From the NCBI GenBank assembly GCA_025331435.1, contig JAIWNI010000015.1:310001-374000 (forward strand): DNA of 64,000 nt. Direction: 5' to 3'. Shown in pieces: positions 1-10,564 of this stretch. Each line of letters opens with the position of its first letter. Positions within the stretch are counted from its first letter, which is position 1. The notes below the pieces were generated by a model. That model worked only from the letters and a program-made list of their open reading frames with translations. It did no database searches and was not told where the DNA came from. This DNA comes from Choanephora cucurbitarum (lineage: Eukaryota > Mucoromycota > Mucoromycetes > Mucorales > Choanephoraceae). The translations under genes were made by a program, and so were the position numbers.

Positions 1-133
1 TAATGAAAGGCAAAGGCAAAGAGAAAACTCATATATATGTATATATGAGGAAAGGGGGAAGGGGAGAGGAGAAAGGAGCAAGCAAAGGAAAAGATAAGAA
101 AGAAGGTTGGGCTTAACCACTCTTCATGTATAG

Positions 134-519
134 AATTCGATATTGATTTCGGTACATTTTTGTCTATTCTTACCCGCCCTGATGGCTTCAAGCCTGCTGG
201 TACCTCTCAAGAATTCATCCAAGGTTTCCAAGTCTTTGATAAGGAAGGTGATGGCTACATTTCTGCTGGTGAATTGCGCTATGGTAAAAAAAAAAAACTG
301 TTTGATTTTTCATATTTCATTTACTAAGCCCAATTTTAGTCTTGACCAACCTTGGTGAGAAATTGACTGAAGATGAAGTGAACGAACTTTTGAAGGAAGT
401 TGAAGTTGGCAAAGATGGTCGCATTAACTATGTTGGTAAGTTTGCTTTGCTTGTTTGCTTGTGTGTTTACTCACGTTTCTTTTTGTAAAGATTTTGTCAC
501 TGTCATCTTGTCCAACTAA
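134..519 (+). CDS. Essential myosin light chain (Mlc1/Cdc4-like), 3' part
   Basis: This is the 3' end of an EF-hand protein whose start lies left of the window. Exons are 134-283, 340-435 and 491-519, with GT-AG introns. The reading runs from a DFGTFLSIL stretch through an EF-hand loop ([12 protein letters not shown]), then [20 protein letters not shown], a degenerate last loop and [10 protein letters not shown] at the stop. The sequence around [25 protein letters not shown] matches the fungal essential myosin light chains Mlc1 and Cdc4 better than calmodulin. These bind IQ motifs of type II and V myosins and IQGAP and act in cytokinesis and polarised transport. Bases 1-133 look like intron, purine-rich and ending in TATAG. 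The family call is firm; only the C-terminal half is visible. Confidence 0.8.
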
Positions 520-1576
520 ACCTCTTCTACTAACGAATTATAACCCCTTCTTTCTTTATCAACGTGTTTTATAAATAATAATAAAAAATCAAGAGAGAGG
601 AAAACCAATCTTTTGTTCAACTAAAAAAAAAGTGACATCAGAGCTCTAAGCATATCTTGATATGCTTGATAGTTTAGATTGAAAGCTAGAAGAGAGAGAG
701 CAGCCAGTTTATTCTTATTTGGAAAGTGCCATCTCTTGCTACTCAGTATACCATCACTTGTAGATATTTCTGTAAAATACGTCTAGTTCTTTTCGTGATC
801 TAATTTCAATGGCATGGTGAGACAGCCTGTGGCTAACGGAAGGAGGTAGCTCCAATCCGACTCTTATATCAAGTCTTCCTTGTTTCATTGGAAATGGTTA
901 TACATGTTTTTTTGTTATTCATTTTTGTCAAAAAATATACATTCACTTCAGAAGTATGAGCAGTTACGAAAAATTGAAATAGAAAGCCAGTTTCAATTGG
1001 CCATAAATGTGCCATTGCCGTTTATGTAGCAAGTTCTATTTGTTTGTCTAACAATATCTGAATAGAAGTTAATTCATTTCATGCCAAGATGTGATGGATA
1101 AACCAACTTAAACTCTTTGCTCATAGTTTATTGGAAGGGAACAATACTTTCTTCTTAATGGAATGCAATCAATATAATTGATATTAATGGCATAGATTTT
1201 TTGAGCCTTGGAAGAACGATCAGTTGTTAATGTGGCTCTCTCTTTTGCGATGAGTTACAAAATAAGTGAATTTCTTAATTCCCTTTCTTATTCTCGAGAC
1301 TAAACAAACTCACAAAGACATTATTGTTCCCTTTTTCAGGTTTCAGGCTGTAGTGAATATAAGACTTTCAGATCAAATGGGTCAAGTGAGCTGCTTTTCA
1401 GTCATTTCTAGCTATCAAATCTTGTTCTTCAATTAGAAAATTGGATTTAAAAAAAAAGCTGGCTGAATTTGAACATTAAAACCTGTAAAAAGCTGCCAAC
1501 TTGTAATTTAATAAAAAGGGGAAAATTAAAGTCATCATTTTCACTCACTGTTCTTTTTATTTTACGTGTATTTTCC
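520..1576. other. Intergenic region, no gene seen
   Basis: This stretch lies between the myosin light chain stop and the p24 start. It is AT-rich with stops in all frames. It must hold the 3' UTR of the first gene and the promoter of the second, but no distinct element stands out. Confidence 0.5.
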
Positions 1577-2269
1577 ATGTTTTATTTCTACTTATTAGTG
1601 GCATTGATTGCTGCTTTACTGACTGGACCTAAAGGCACTGAGGCCACTGCTTTGACTTACAGCTTACTCGCCAATGAAAAAGTCTGTTTTCATCAATGGG
1701 TAGATCTTCCAGGCAAAAAACTTGGTTTTTATTTCGCGGTAAGATAGACCAAAGACACGCTTTCGATGTAATTAATCAGTCTCCAGGTTCAACAAGGTGG
1801 TTCATTTGATGTAGATTACCAAGTACTCAACCCTGATGACAGTGTTATTTTGGAAGGTGAACAGGAGCGTCAAGGCGATTTCGTGTTCACCGGCAACCAA
1901 GTAGGTGAATACTCATTTTGTTTCTCCAACGACAAGTCATCATGGGCAGAAAAGCTTGTTGATTTCGAAATCACCATGGAAAACGAAGTTCGTCCTGAAT
2001 TCAAAAAAGATGCCTCTGGTAGAGAACAACCTACAACCATGACAGAGATGGAAGAATCGATATTTAGAATACAAGGACATTTGACCAACATTCAACGTAC
2101 TCAAAAGTATTTCCGTACCCGAGAAAACCGCAATTCAGCCACTGTCAGCTCAACTGAAGGTCGTATCTATTGGTTTGCCATGTTGGAAAGTTTGGCTATC
2201 ATTTCTATGGCTGGTTTGCAAGTCTTTGTGATCAAGAGTTTCTTTAATGTTAAGCGTGGTGGTGTTTAA
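1577..2269 (+). CDS. p24/EMP24/GP25L family cargo receptor (gamma-like)
   Basis: Exons are 1577-1738 and 1787-2269, giving 214 residues. The chosen ATG begins a signal peptide (MFYFYLLVALIAALLTG); an upstream in-frame start at 1469 would put a basic extension in front of it. A GOLD domain follows, with the paired cysteines of the family in KVCFHQW and SFCFSN. Then come a coiled-coil stretch, one membrane segment (about 180-202) and a short cytosolic tail with the FF..KR pattern used for COPII/COPI binding. p24 proteins cycle between ER and Golgi and help load cargo such as GPI-anchored proteins. Spacing of the GOLD motifs resembles the p24-gamma (TMED3/7) class. The subfamily is inferred; the family is clear. 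Confidence 0.88.
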
Positions 2270-2385
2270 TCATCATCGAAATAATAAAAAAGAAAAGAAG
2301 ATTTGAATAATAATAATAGGAAAAGAATGAAGAAAGGGGGGGAATCATATAAATATATAAAGAAGTTATGTACAGAATAATAAAT

Positions 2386-4330
2386 TCACACTGGCGTACT
2401 GTTGTTTGGCGAATGTAAATTAGCTTTTTGTTGTTGATTTTGATTTTCCATGAACCCAATGACTTTAACCATATCAAAATCAGGCGGGTCACTCTCCACA
2501 GCCAGTGTCAAGGGTTGGATCAGACTATCAACTCGTTCAATAGGCAGGCCACAGCTGACGGCGATCAAACGTCGATATTCCATCTCCTTTTCATGTGCTT
2601 GTTTTCTCTCTGTCTCAAGGTCATGTTGAAGTCTCTTGATTGTCTTATTACTTGCCTCTACCTGATGCTGCAGTGATTTTAATTTCTTTTCCAACTTTTT
2701 TTCCTTGACTGATTTGTCATTCGATTCTTCTTCTTCCTGATCTGTCTTTAGTTCTGAGGCTTGCTCATCCTCAGCCAGCTTAGCTTCCAATTGACTGATC
2801 TTTTTACGTGCTTCAGCCAGTTGCATAGATACAGGGAACTCGAGTCGACGTTGTGCTTCACGTAGTTCATATTTCATTATACCAAGTTCCCGGCGCAATT
2901 CGAACGCTATTAAGTCCTTTTTCTTTAGTTGCTCATGATAATCCTCTTCAAGTTTCTCAATGATTGATTGAATAGCTAAACGATAGTCAGCACTAGTTTG
3001 TTTCTCTGATGATGTCTAAGCTTACATTTCAATGCATCTGGCGCTTTTGATTTTGCCTTATAATCCACTGGATCAAATTCAACTTCTTCATCTTCTTCTG
3101 CTCTTGTCAGTAGTGGATCCTATACAAGAATGAATACTGGCACATGAAGAACTATATGTATACAGGACACTTACAATAGCGCCTTGTTTAACCAAAACAT
3201 CAGCAATTTCTTGACATTCTACACGAAGAGCAATTGCAAGAGCAGATTCATAGTATTGTGTATCCTTGATATTCAGTATGTTCTTCAAAATACTCTTTTT
3301 CGGTACAGCTTTTACAAAGCGTTTCATGTAATATATGGCTGCATCTGTAAAGCCTTCTACTGTGGCTGTTAAGGCAATGTGATGCAGCACTGTTCGACCT
3401 CGATTGTCTGTCACATGCGTCGAATCAGCCAACATCTCAACCATCTCAGTAAAGCATTTGTTCTCATAGCAACAGGTAATCATAGCTGCTCGCATTAAAG
3501 GCGTCTCTCCTTGATAGTTGACTCGACATACGTTCGCACCATTCTCAATCAACAGCTCCACAACTCGAACTCGTCCAAGAGCAGCAGCCCAATGAAGAGC
3601 AGTATGACCCTGATCGTCTATCACTAGGTCAATATTCAAATCCTTAGTCAACAAGATGGAAGCAAACAGAGAAGGCACATCTTCAGGGTTGTCAGTCAGA
3701 AACAGGCTCATCAGTAAGCTGCGATGGTGCTCATAAAAGGCATCTTCTGAAGAAATAGGTTCAGGTGGCGCACCTTCTAGTCTCTGTCGTTTGCGTTGTG
3801 GTTGAATAATTTGTTTCGGTCTCTTTTGTGACTTAGGTGAAGCTGGAGCGACTGTTCGTGATTTGTTAGACGGAAGAGGTGATGGTGCATTGGTTTGTGA
3901 ATTGCCTTCTTGTGTGTCCTCATCTTGTTTGAGTGTAGAAGGATCAAATGTCAGTAAAGGCATCAGACTGTCCAAGACTTCGTAACGCTCAGCTAATTCT
4001 TTGCCCTTTTCGAACGGAATCCTATAGTTTTCGTCATAAGTGATTAAATGAATGTTAATAGTCGAAAGAAAAAAAAAGAAAACTAATGTTATTTTACCAT
4101 GTGCCTTGGTATTTGCCATAACCACCTTGTACCTTCTCATGTTCACCAATCAGTACTTCTCTCTCTAGTATCTTTGAACGCCTTGTTTTTTCAAAGCCGG
4201 CTACTTTTAATATCTGGGTAGCATTCAGGTAAGAGTCTTCTCCTCGTACCATAGTAGCAATTCCATGAATCATCATTTCATAAACTAACACACCAGAGTA
4301 AACAGCCGCATATACCTTGCCTGATGACAT
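2386..4330 (-). CDS. APSES/ankyrin cell-cycle transcription factor (Mbp1/Res-like)
   Basis: Exons on the minus strand are 4330-4098, 4021-3175, 3119-3026 and 2975-2386, coding 587 residues. The start at 4330 opens with [20 protein letters not shown]. Residues 1-105 form an APSES (KilA-N type) DNA-binding domain with the diagnostic [13 protein letters not shown] followed by [14 protein letters not shown] low-complexity Ser/Pro/Lys region leads to ankyrin repeats ([39 protein letters not shown]). The C-terminal third is coiled coil. This is the architecture of Mbp1/Swi4 and Res1/2, the DNA-binding subunits of MBF/SBF that drive G1/S genes, which usually pair with a Swi6-type partner. The 50-nt third intron is inferred because the frame closes without it; it has a clear CTGAC branch site. 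Confidence 0.88.
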
Positions 4331-4740
4331 GTTGTAGTTGACTACTTTTTTCTCTTTCTTTCTCTGTCCCTTTTTTTGTGATTCTTTTTTAGCCTGTGTC
4401 TTATATCTATTTAAGAAAAAAAAAGATATGTAAATATTAAAAAAAAAAAAGAAAAATCGCGTAAGAAAAAAAAGAATTAACGCGTCAACATGCCAAATTT
4501 GGAACAATTGAAGGCTACACAAGTATTTGCCGAAATATGATGAACTGTTCTCATATGACACATATGTACAACACATAGATATACACATAGATATACACAT
4601 AGATATACACATATATAGAGATATATGTATACATACAGAGTTGCGCACGCAAACTTGTATATACGCACAAACACATCATTTTATCAAGTATCCATAAACT
4701 ATAAATTATTTACATATTGCTGAAATCTTTATTGATCTAT
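4331..4740. other. Upstream region of the APSES gene with 12-bp tandem repeat
   Basis: AT-rich stretch between the APSES gene start and the bL31m stop. It holds poly-A/T tracts and the short tandem array annotated separately. It likely contains the 5' UTR and promoter of the APSES gene and the 3' end of bL31m. Confidence 0.5.
4571..4618. repeat. Tandem repeat, unit ACATAGATATAC
   Basis: Three to four near-perfect copies of a 12-base unit, followed by degenerate TATA-rich sequence. It is a simple microsatellite or minisatellite upstream of the APSES gene. Confidence 0.85.
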
Positions 4741-5127
4741 CTATTTCTTTTTGCCCTTAGAAGAAGCTACCTTCTTTGGTGTTCCGCCACTGGCAATCAC
4801 CTTCTTCATAGCAGCTGATACTTGTTCATCGCTTTCAATCCAAGAGATGTCAGATAGATCCAAACCACCAAAACGCTTTTGGAATTTAGTGAGTTGCTCA
4901 CTCTCATCAGTCACACCTTCCTTTAACATGGCTGGATTCCAAAGTGGGTGGTTGCGTGTGTCTTTTGTTAAACGGATCTGATTACGAGTAGGTGAAGTAG
5001 TTCTGACGGTATAAGTAGCACCATTGCTAAGAACAATGGTCTGAAGAAACTTTTCAGGCTTTGGTTGTGTAGCTGTTGATGCAGAACGAGTTTGAATATA
5101 CAAGCGAGAAGCTGATGAGCGCAACAT
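4741..5127 (-). CDS. Mitochondrial large-subunit ribosomal protein bL31m
   Basis: Single exon of 128 residues. The first 25 or so residues (MLRSSASRLYIQTRSASTAT) are rich in Arg, Ser and Ala and lack acidic residues, as expected for a mitochondrial presequence. The mature part has the L31 signature: LSNGATYTVRTTSPT, then a KDTRNHPLWNPA segment. A lysine-rich tail ends the protein. Fungal bL31m (yeast Mrpl36) has the same layout and joins the central protuberance of the mitoribosome. The gene shares strand with the APSES gene downstream but is separated by about 400 bases. Confidence 0.75.
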   Translation of the reverse strand: MLRSSASRLYIQTRSASTATQPKPEKFLQTIVLSNGATYTVRTTSPTRNQIRLTKDTRNHPLWNPAMLKEGVTDESEQLTKFQKRFGGLDLSDISWIESDEQVSAAMKKVIASGGTPKKVASSKGKKK

Positions 5128-6398
5128 GTGTGGTTTATATCTATCAAAAAAAAAAGAAAAAGAAATTTCCCCTTGTAGTGGGATAGATTACCTGGGGTTT
5201 AAAATCATAAGAAAAAAAAGTCACCTATCCTATCACAGACAGATACAATTTACACCTTTGAACTGCTTAAGCTGTGTCATACTCTTTTCTTCACATTGTA
5301 AACTGTCACTCAAAATCACTGATTCCAGCACTGGCTATTTTGGGGCACAATACCTTGATAACAAGCCTCCAGAAAGCTATATTGTTAAGTCATAGGAGGA
5401 GAAGTTCAGTGATTTAACCAAGTGTCATATCGATACTGGATAAACTATAGAAAGAAGGATCTAAAAGATACTGTAAAGGGATGATATTGCTCGTTTCTAA
5501 GCATACCTTGATGCTACTTATTGCAATGAGTATAGTTTTTGTCGGAGAAAGAGAGGTCCAAAACGATTTAAAATCAACAACCTATTTCTTGAAAAACGAT
5601 TATGAGTTATGTTAATGTTAAACTCACTTTAACTTGCGATGGCAATATCAAGCACATCGTCTGTTACGTCGATAGCATAAGCTTTCTTTTAGTAGCAAGA
5701 ATTACTTTTGTTAGTTCATGATGTATGTACCTGAAATGGGAAAGAGCATAGTATTTTTAGAGTTGCCATTGGTGTAGACGCAAACAATTGTACAGGATTA
5801 TTTCATTCTATTGTTCCAACAGATGATAATATCCAAGCATAATTTCTTTTATTTCTATGCAGTGCATGGCGTGCTTTGTTCATGCATATAACTAGTATTT
5901 GAAATAATCATAAAGAGGCTTTAAAAGAAAGAGCGCTAACATAACGCATGATGAAGGGTTACTCTTTCTAACTTTGCTCACTATGAATAGTTAAAAACAA
6001 AAATCTATTCCCTAGATTCAATACTTTGAGCAATTTGCATAGGATGGTTTAAAACAAGAAGCCTATCTCTAAAGATAAGACGCTCACTAGTCTACCAATC
6101 AATTGAGAAGTACATTGGATTTGGTGTCTTCCAACATATCATATGTAATTGACACATTTAAAGCAGAGTAGGTTGATTTCCCCTGTCCTTTGCACATACA
6201 GGTTTCATATGGTTTTACTTTACTTTTATACAATGTTACGTTACTTCTTTATATAAAAAAGAAATTGATTGCTCCAAAAGATATATCAGCAGCTGACAAG
6301 AAAGAGCATCTTTTTAACACTCGACTATGGACTTAAAGAATCTTCAAAGGTTATTTTGTTTAGGAAAACACACAACTTCCTATCATGGCTCTGGTTAA
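5128..6398. other. Gene-poor AT-rich region
   Basis: No open frame with coding character was found. Short in-frame stretches occur (for example about 39 codons from an ATG near 5605) but show no recognisable domain. It leads into the eroded reading frame at 6399-7076. Confidence 0.4.
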
Positions 6399-7076
6399 GT
6401 ATTTAATAATCAATACGACATGAACTGTATGCTTCGCAATGCCTGTTTTAGCTTGCAAAGCTGTGGTCGTATTGTAAGCCATAGAGAATTTCAAGAAACT
6501 GTGATTCAAGGCCAAAAACATTAAGGTGTTGAAGAAGAACTCCTTGTCTTTGTTGGTCTGGATCAGCTATATAATTCTGTTTGTTTAGCCTATCAGGCCG
6601 ATTTTGCAAATACAGACCAGCAACATGTAAATAGTTATGGAAGTGTCACTGTCCTTCATTCAGTTATCTTCGTGCTAGTTACCATCTCTTGCAAGTCGCT
6701 TCCTCCTTTCCTGATCTTTCAATCAAGCTATGAAGTTTGATAAACAGAACACGTCAATACTCTGATTGAAGAATAATAGGTAGATAGTTGCTTACTCCAG
6801 ATAGACTCTCAGTTTCTAATCCAGCTATGTACAATGGGCAACCGCACTATTTATCAGTTAAAGCTATGTCCTCAGTGTCCAGCGAATAGCAACGCCAATT
6901 TGGCAAGTCATGCTCAAACTTCTTTTTAGCTTAATCATTCAATATAGTTCTGGAGTAGAGATGTGAATGTCACTGCTAATATCAGAAGCATCCTAGTGGA
7001 ATGCATCCGTTCAGGACATGCTCCTGAATCAAGATCAGGTGCATTAACAAGAGGTCAGCAAGACCAAGGACTGTAG
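6399..7076 (+). pseudogene. Decayed reading frame, Fanzor/TnpB-like C-terminal signature
   Basis: One frame (codon starts divisible by 3) reads like protein across about 680 bases but is broken by stops at 6522, 6738/6741, 6774/6777, 6927 and 6945, and closes at 7074. Near its end it reads NRTIYQLKLCPQCP, about 30 residues and two stops later FWSRDVNVTANIRSIL, then GALTRG. A CxxC pair followed by (W/S)RDxNxxxNI is the layout of the C-terminal zinc finger and RuvC-III motif of TnpB/Fanzor RNA-guided nucleases, which occur in Mucoromycota genomes carried by transposons. The upstream RuvC-I and -II motifs are not identifiable, and no terminal repeats are evident. Family assignment is inferred from one motif block, so alternatives such as another transposase are possible. 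All stops could be C-to-T changes from CAG, CAA or CGA. Confidence 0.35.
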
Positions 7077-7443
7077 ACAAAGCGCATCACACAACTTGTT
7101 TCGTCTGTTGAAGGTACATATTTTAAGAAAGTAATTTGGTATCTATTTTTTTCAAACACCCAAAGTATCTGACAACTTTTATTTATCAGAACATGTCCTT
7201 CACTTGTAACACTGACAAGATTTAATGGCATCAACAACGCTCATTTTGTTCTTTTCCTTCTTCTGAGATTTCATCAAGTGTCATTTATCCTATTATTTCA
7301 CATAAAATTTAAGAAAGAGTCTTAGCTTGAAGTGAAGCGAAAAAAAGAAGGGGGGGGGGAGGGAGCAAGAATGAAATTTATGCGTTATCAATTCTGTGAC
7401 TTAAGATTTTTTTTTCTTTTTTCTCTTGTTATATTCTTCAAGA
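7077..7443. other. Promoter-side region of the Pet127-like gene
   Basis: Short AT-rich spacer with a purine and G-run stretch near 7338-7365 just before the Pet127 start. No gene is seen. Confidence 0.4.
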
Positions 7444-9608
7444 ATGCTTCGAGTATCAAACTGTGGACTATGGACCACTTCAAATGCTTGTTTCTACTCA
7501 ACTAAAAGAGTAACTACGCTAACAAGAAACATCGAGCCTATCAAGTCTTTCAAGGACAATGGTAGTATTACCGAAGTTTATGTTGTTCGACGCTCGAGAC
7601 TGCGCAAGCCTCGGTCGAAAAGAATAAACGCTTCTCTATCACAGAGGCTAAAAGATATTACAACAGACGAAAAGTGGACAGAATTACCTAACGACAAAGC
7701 TTATGAGCGTAAATGAAAAAAAAGATGGCCATGTAGAACAAACATTGATGGATTTCGATTAGGCATTGTACCACCCGATCAAAGACAAGTGGCTACTCTA
7801 GCTCATGGATTGGACAAAGTATTATTCAAGTAAAGAAGCTATAGAGAATGCGTTTTATGGATAAGGACTAATGATTTCTTAAGTCCCGGTGTCCACTACC
7901 TCAAAGATCCTCGAACGAAACATTTCAACTTTACACCTTATCTAGAGAACATCACACAGCCATTTGAGTTCGATTATGATGCACTTCAATCCTATATTAC
8001 TTCTTCAAAGGATAAGGTAGGTTGGCAGATAGTAGTCTAACACTCGGCTTATTCCCTTTTTTCTGTTAGACATTAATTGACATGGCTAAGTCACTAAACA
8101 AGAGTTATATCGGCTCTACTTCCTCTGTGTCTTCTGTCTTGTCTCATTTTTACTTTGCCATGTCTAACTTCAAGCCTGTTGACCTATCTAGCCTTTCAAG
8201 CGTATTTAAGAATCAGGTAAGGAGATTATTGCTTATTGTTTCATTCCACTAAATCACATATCAGCCAAACCAATTCACTAGAGGCACTCGAGTCCCAGCT
8301 TCTATTTATTTAAGATGGAAAGATGGTGTTTATGCAATTGACGTAGATAAATCATATGATGTAGAGGATTCAATTCTATCGATTATGGTATGCATCATCT
8401 TTATTCATAAGCGTTTGCTGACTGATATTTAGGGTAAATCATTAGAAAAAGTATTGACACTAGAACCTAATGAGTATGAACGCTACTTGAAAGAGAATTC
8501 TTCTCAAATCACTGAAGAAGAGCGAAATCAACCAGAAACGTATGCTTACGGTCAGGTAAAGAAAGAAGAAAGTAAAGAAACGAAACGGTTGGCTAACAAT
8601 TCGAGTAGATCAGCAAATTCTTATTGAGATCTCAACTTGATTGTTCAGATACGAGATTGCCAAGAAAGACATTTGACTTGAAGACAAGGGCAGCTATGCC
8701 TGTTCGTCTAGATCTTGCAAACTATCAAGTAACGTACCCTTATAAAAGAGAAAGAAGATTCCATTTTGTATTGATTTTGCTATCTATTAGGATTATCTAG
8801 GTTATACTTTGAAGCGTTCGCACGGATTGTATGCATCATTTGAGCGTGAATATTATGACATGATTCGATCTGCTTTCTTGAAATATAGGTAGAGTAGTGA
8901 TGAAGTATTTCGTTATTTTTTCCTAATTTGTTTATATGCAATTTCTTCAGCTTCCAAGTACGTATTGGCCACATGGATGGGATTTTAGTGGCTTATCATA
9001 ACACACGCAAAATGTTTGGCTTCCAATACATCTCTCGTGAAGAAATGGATGCTCGTCTGTTTGGTTCTTCTCGATTAGGTGACCAGGTGTTTCGAAACGC
9101 ATTAACAATGCTCGAATCTGTTTTGGATCAAGCTACTCAAAAATATCCTGACCAAACTCTTCGTCTCTCATTTGATACACGTCCCGGTGAAACAACAAGT
9201 ACCATGAATATCTTTGTAGAGGCTGTACCTGAAGAAGAACATCACCTGCCTGCCCCAACTGAGGTTGTGGACGATGAATTTTTCCAGACAAATGAGGCAC
9301 CCAAATTTGATTTAGATCCATACCAACAACTCAGTCTGTTTCAGCTCAAATCCCAATCATTAGTCAACGGTCATCTTGTACAAGGACCTCTAAAACTAGA
9401 AAACCCCTTTAAGGACAATTGGACAGTGCGCACTCAGTTTAGTGAAGAGCTTGTGAATGATGAAGAACAAAAACGAATTAGATTCAGAGCGTTGCGTAAG
9501 AGACAGGCTGCTCTTTATGCACCTCAAAGTAGAAGCCCTATCCTTCGATTACTTAAGACTATTAGTGATCGAGGATTACGTGAAGAAGCAGCTGAAAAAG
9601 ACAATTAG
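7444..9608 (+). CDS. Pet127-like mitochondrial protein
   Basis: Nine exons: 7444-7708, 7763-7829, 7884-8016, 8070-8216, 8265-8387, 8433-8555, 8609-8728, 8791-8888 and 8951-9608. They join in frame to 577 residues. The N-terminus (MLRVSNCGLWTTSNACFYST) resembles a mitochondrial presequence. Conserved blocks of the Pet127 family are present: GVHYLKDPRTKHFNFTPYLE, RGTRVPASIYLRWKDGVYAI, RSQLDC..TRLPRKTFDLKTRA and YHNTRKMFGFQYI. Yeast Pet127 is associated with the inner mitochondrial membrane and with 5' processing and turnover of mitochondrial RNAs; the fold relates to nuclease-like proteins. The gene is transcribed toward the MYND gene, with about 110 bases between the stops. Confidence 0.85.
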
Positions 9609-9718
9609 AGTTCTGATAAGTAAAAGATAAATGAAGTCAATTCGTCTAGATTCTATTTTTTATTAAGAAGTTATTTCTTGAATGTGCGATAAGGGTATGC
9701 TGTTTTGCTTTCTTTCTT

Positions 9719-10564
9719 TTACAAATGACAATCTATTTGATGAACAGGCTTGTGGATCTTAAGACATTGAATACTACAGTAATATTGCGATTTACATCGA
9801 GAACATACAGGCATAGCCCTCTTTTCAACTCCGCAATTAGCACAGGCCATAGAACAAGAAGAGGTGGTAATACTCGAGATGGAGGATGTTCTCGAAGTTA
9901 GGCTTGGGCGTTTGTTACGATATTGCTCGGCGATTAAGTGTTGAAGGGCAGTTCGTGCTGAAACCTGAAGTGGTTGAGATCCATATTGACTGGGGCGCAC
10001 GGATATACATTTGCGATAATAATGAATAGATTTTGACAAATCCAACTCTTCACACATACTGGCTCGGCAGTAGTATATAGCGATGCGAATAGCACGTCCA
10101 TAGTCTTCATGACTAGAAGTTCCCCATTTTGTTGAATGATTGTGCAACTGTTCCTCTTCAGACTCAGATTCAATGGACAAAGGCAGAGATACCATTCGAT
10201 CTGATTCGGAACACTCATCTTTGATTGTCTTTCCCAACTCCCTTAAGGCGTTCATCAAGACAGGAACCCAGGCCAGATGTTGAACACGGGCCAAATTAAT
10301 GTGATTTTGAATCAATTCAACTGATTGTTGGACAAGTTTTAAGAGAGGGGCATTGCAAACAAGTGTGGGTTGTTGTTTTGCCCATTGGAAGCCGAGTAGA
10401 TATTGATTGGCGATTTCATGGCACTGATGGCACTCTGATAAGCTATCATGCTTCTGGTTGATTGTAGAGGCCACTTCTGTAGTTCTTTGAAGACATTTTG
10501 AATGATCCATATTAGGGATCTCTTGTTGAGCAACAGCTACCTTGGACAAAACAATAGATGGCAT
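9719..10564 (-). CDS. MYND-type zinc finger protein
   Basis: Single exon of 281 residues. The last 40 residues form a MYND finger: CANCGV, then CSRCKSQYYCSIQCLK, then H....H..DC, with all seven cysteines and the histidines in family spacing. The rest is mostly helical with a Sel1/TPR-like segment (YGRAIRIAIYYCRASM..LDLSKSIHYYRKCISV) and a serine-rich linker before the finger. MYND fingers bind proline-rich peptides in partner proteins. The function of this protein is not known from sequence. The gene is convergent with the Pet127-like gene. Confidence 0.8.
   Translation of the reverse strand: MPSIVLSKVAVAQQEIPNMDHSKCLQRTTEVASTINQKHDSLSECHQCHEIANQYLLGFQWAKQQPTLVCNAPLLKLVQQSVELIQNHINLARVQHLAWVPVLMNALRELGKTIKDECSESDRMVSLPLSIESESEEEQLHNHSTKWGTSSHEDYGRAIRIAIYYCRASMCEELDLSKSIHYYRKCISVRPSQYGSQPLQVSARTALQHLIAEQYRNKRPSLTSRTSSISSITTSSCSMACANCGVEKRAMPVCSRCKSQYYCSIQCLKIHKPVHQIDCHL

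Noticed and set aside
3001..3030. A 20-nt intron or frameshift at the third APSES exon
   Set aside because: A normal 50-nt intron with a CTGAC branch site and TTTAG acceptor restores the frame, so neither a mini-intron nor a frameshift is needed.
4571..4618. CRISPR-like array
   Set aside because: The 12-bp units are directly abutting without unique spacers, so it is a simple tandem repeat.
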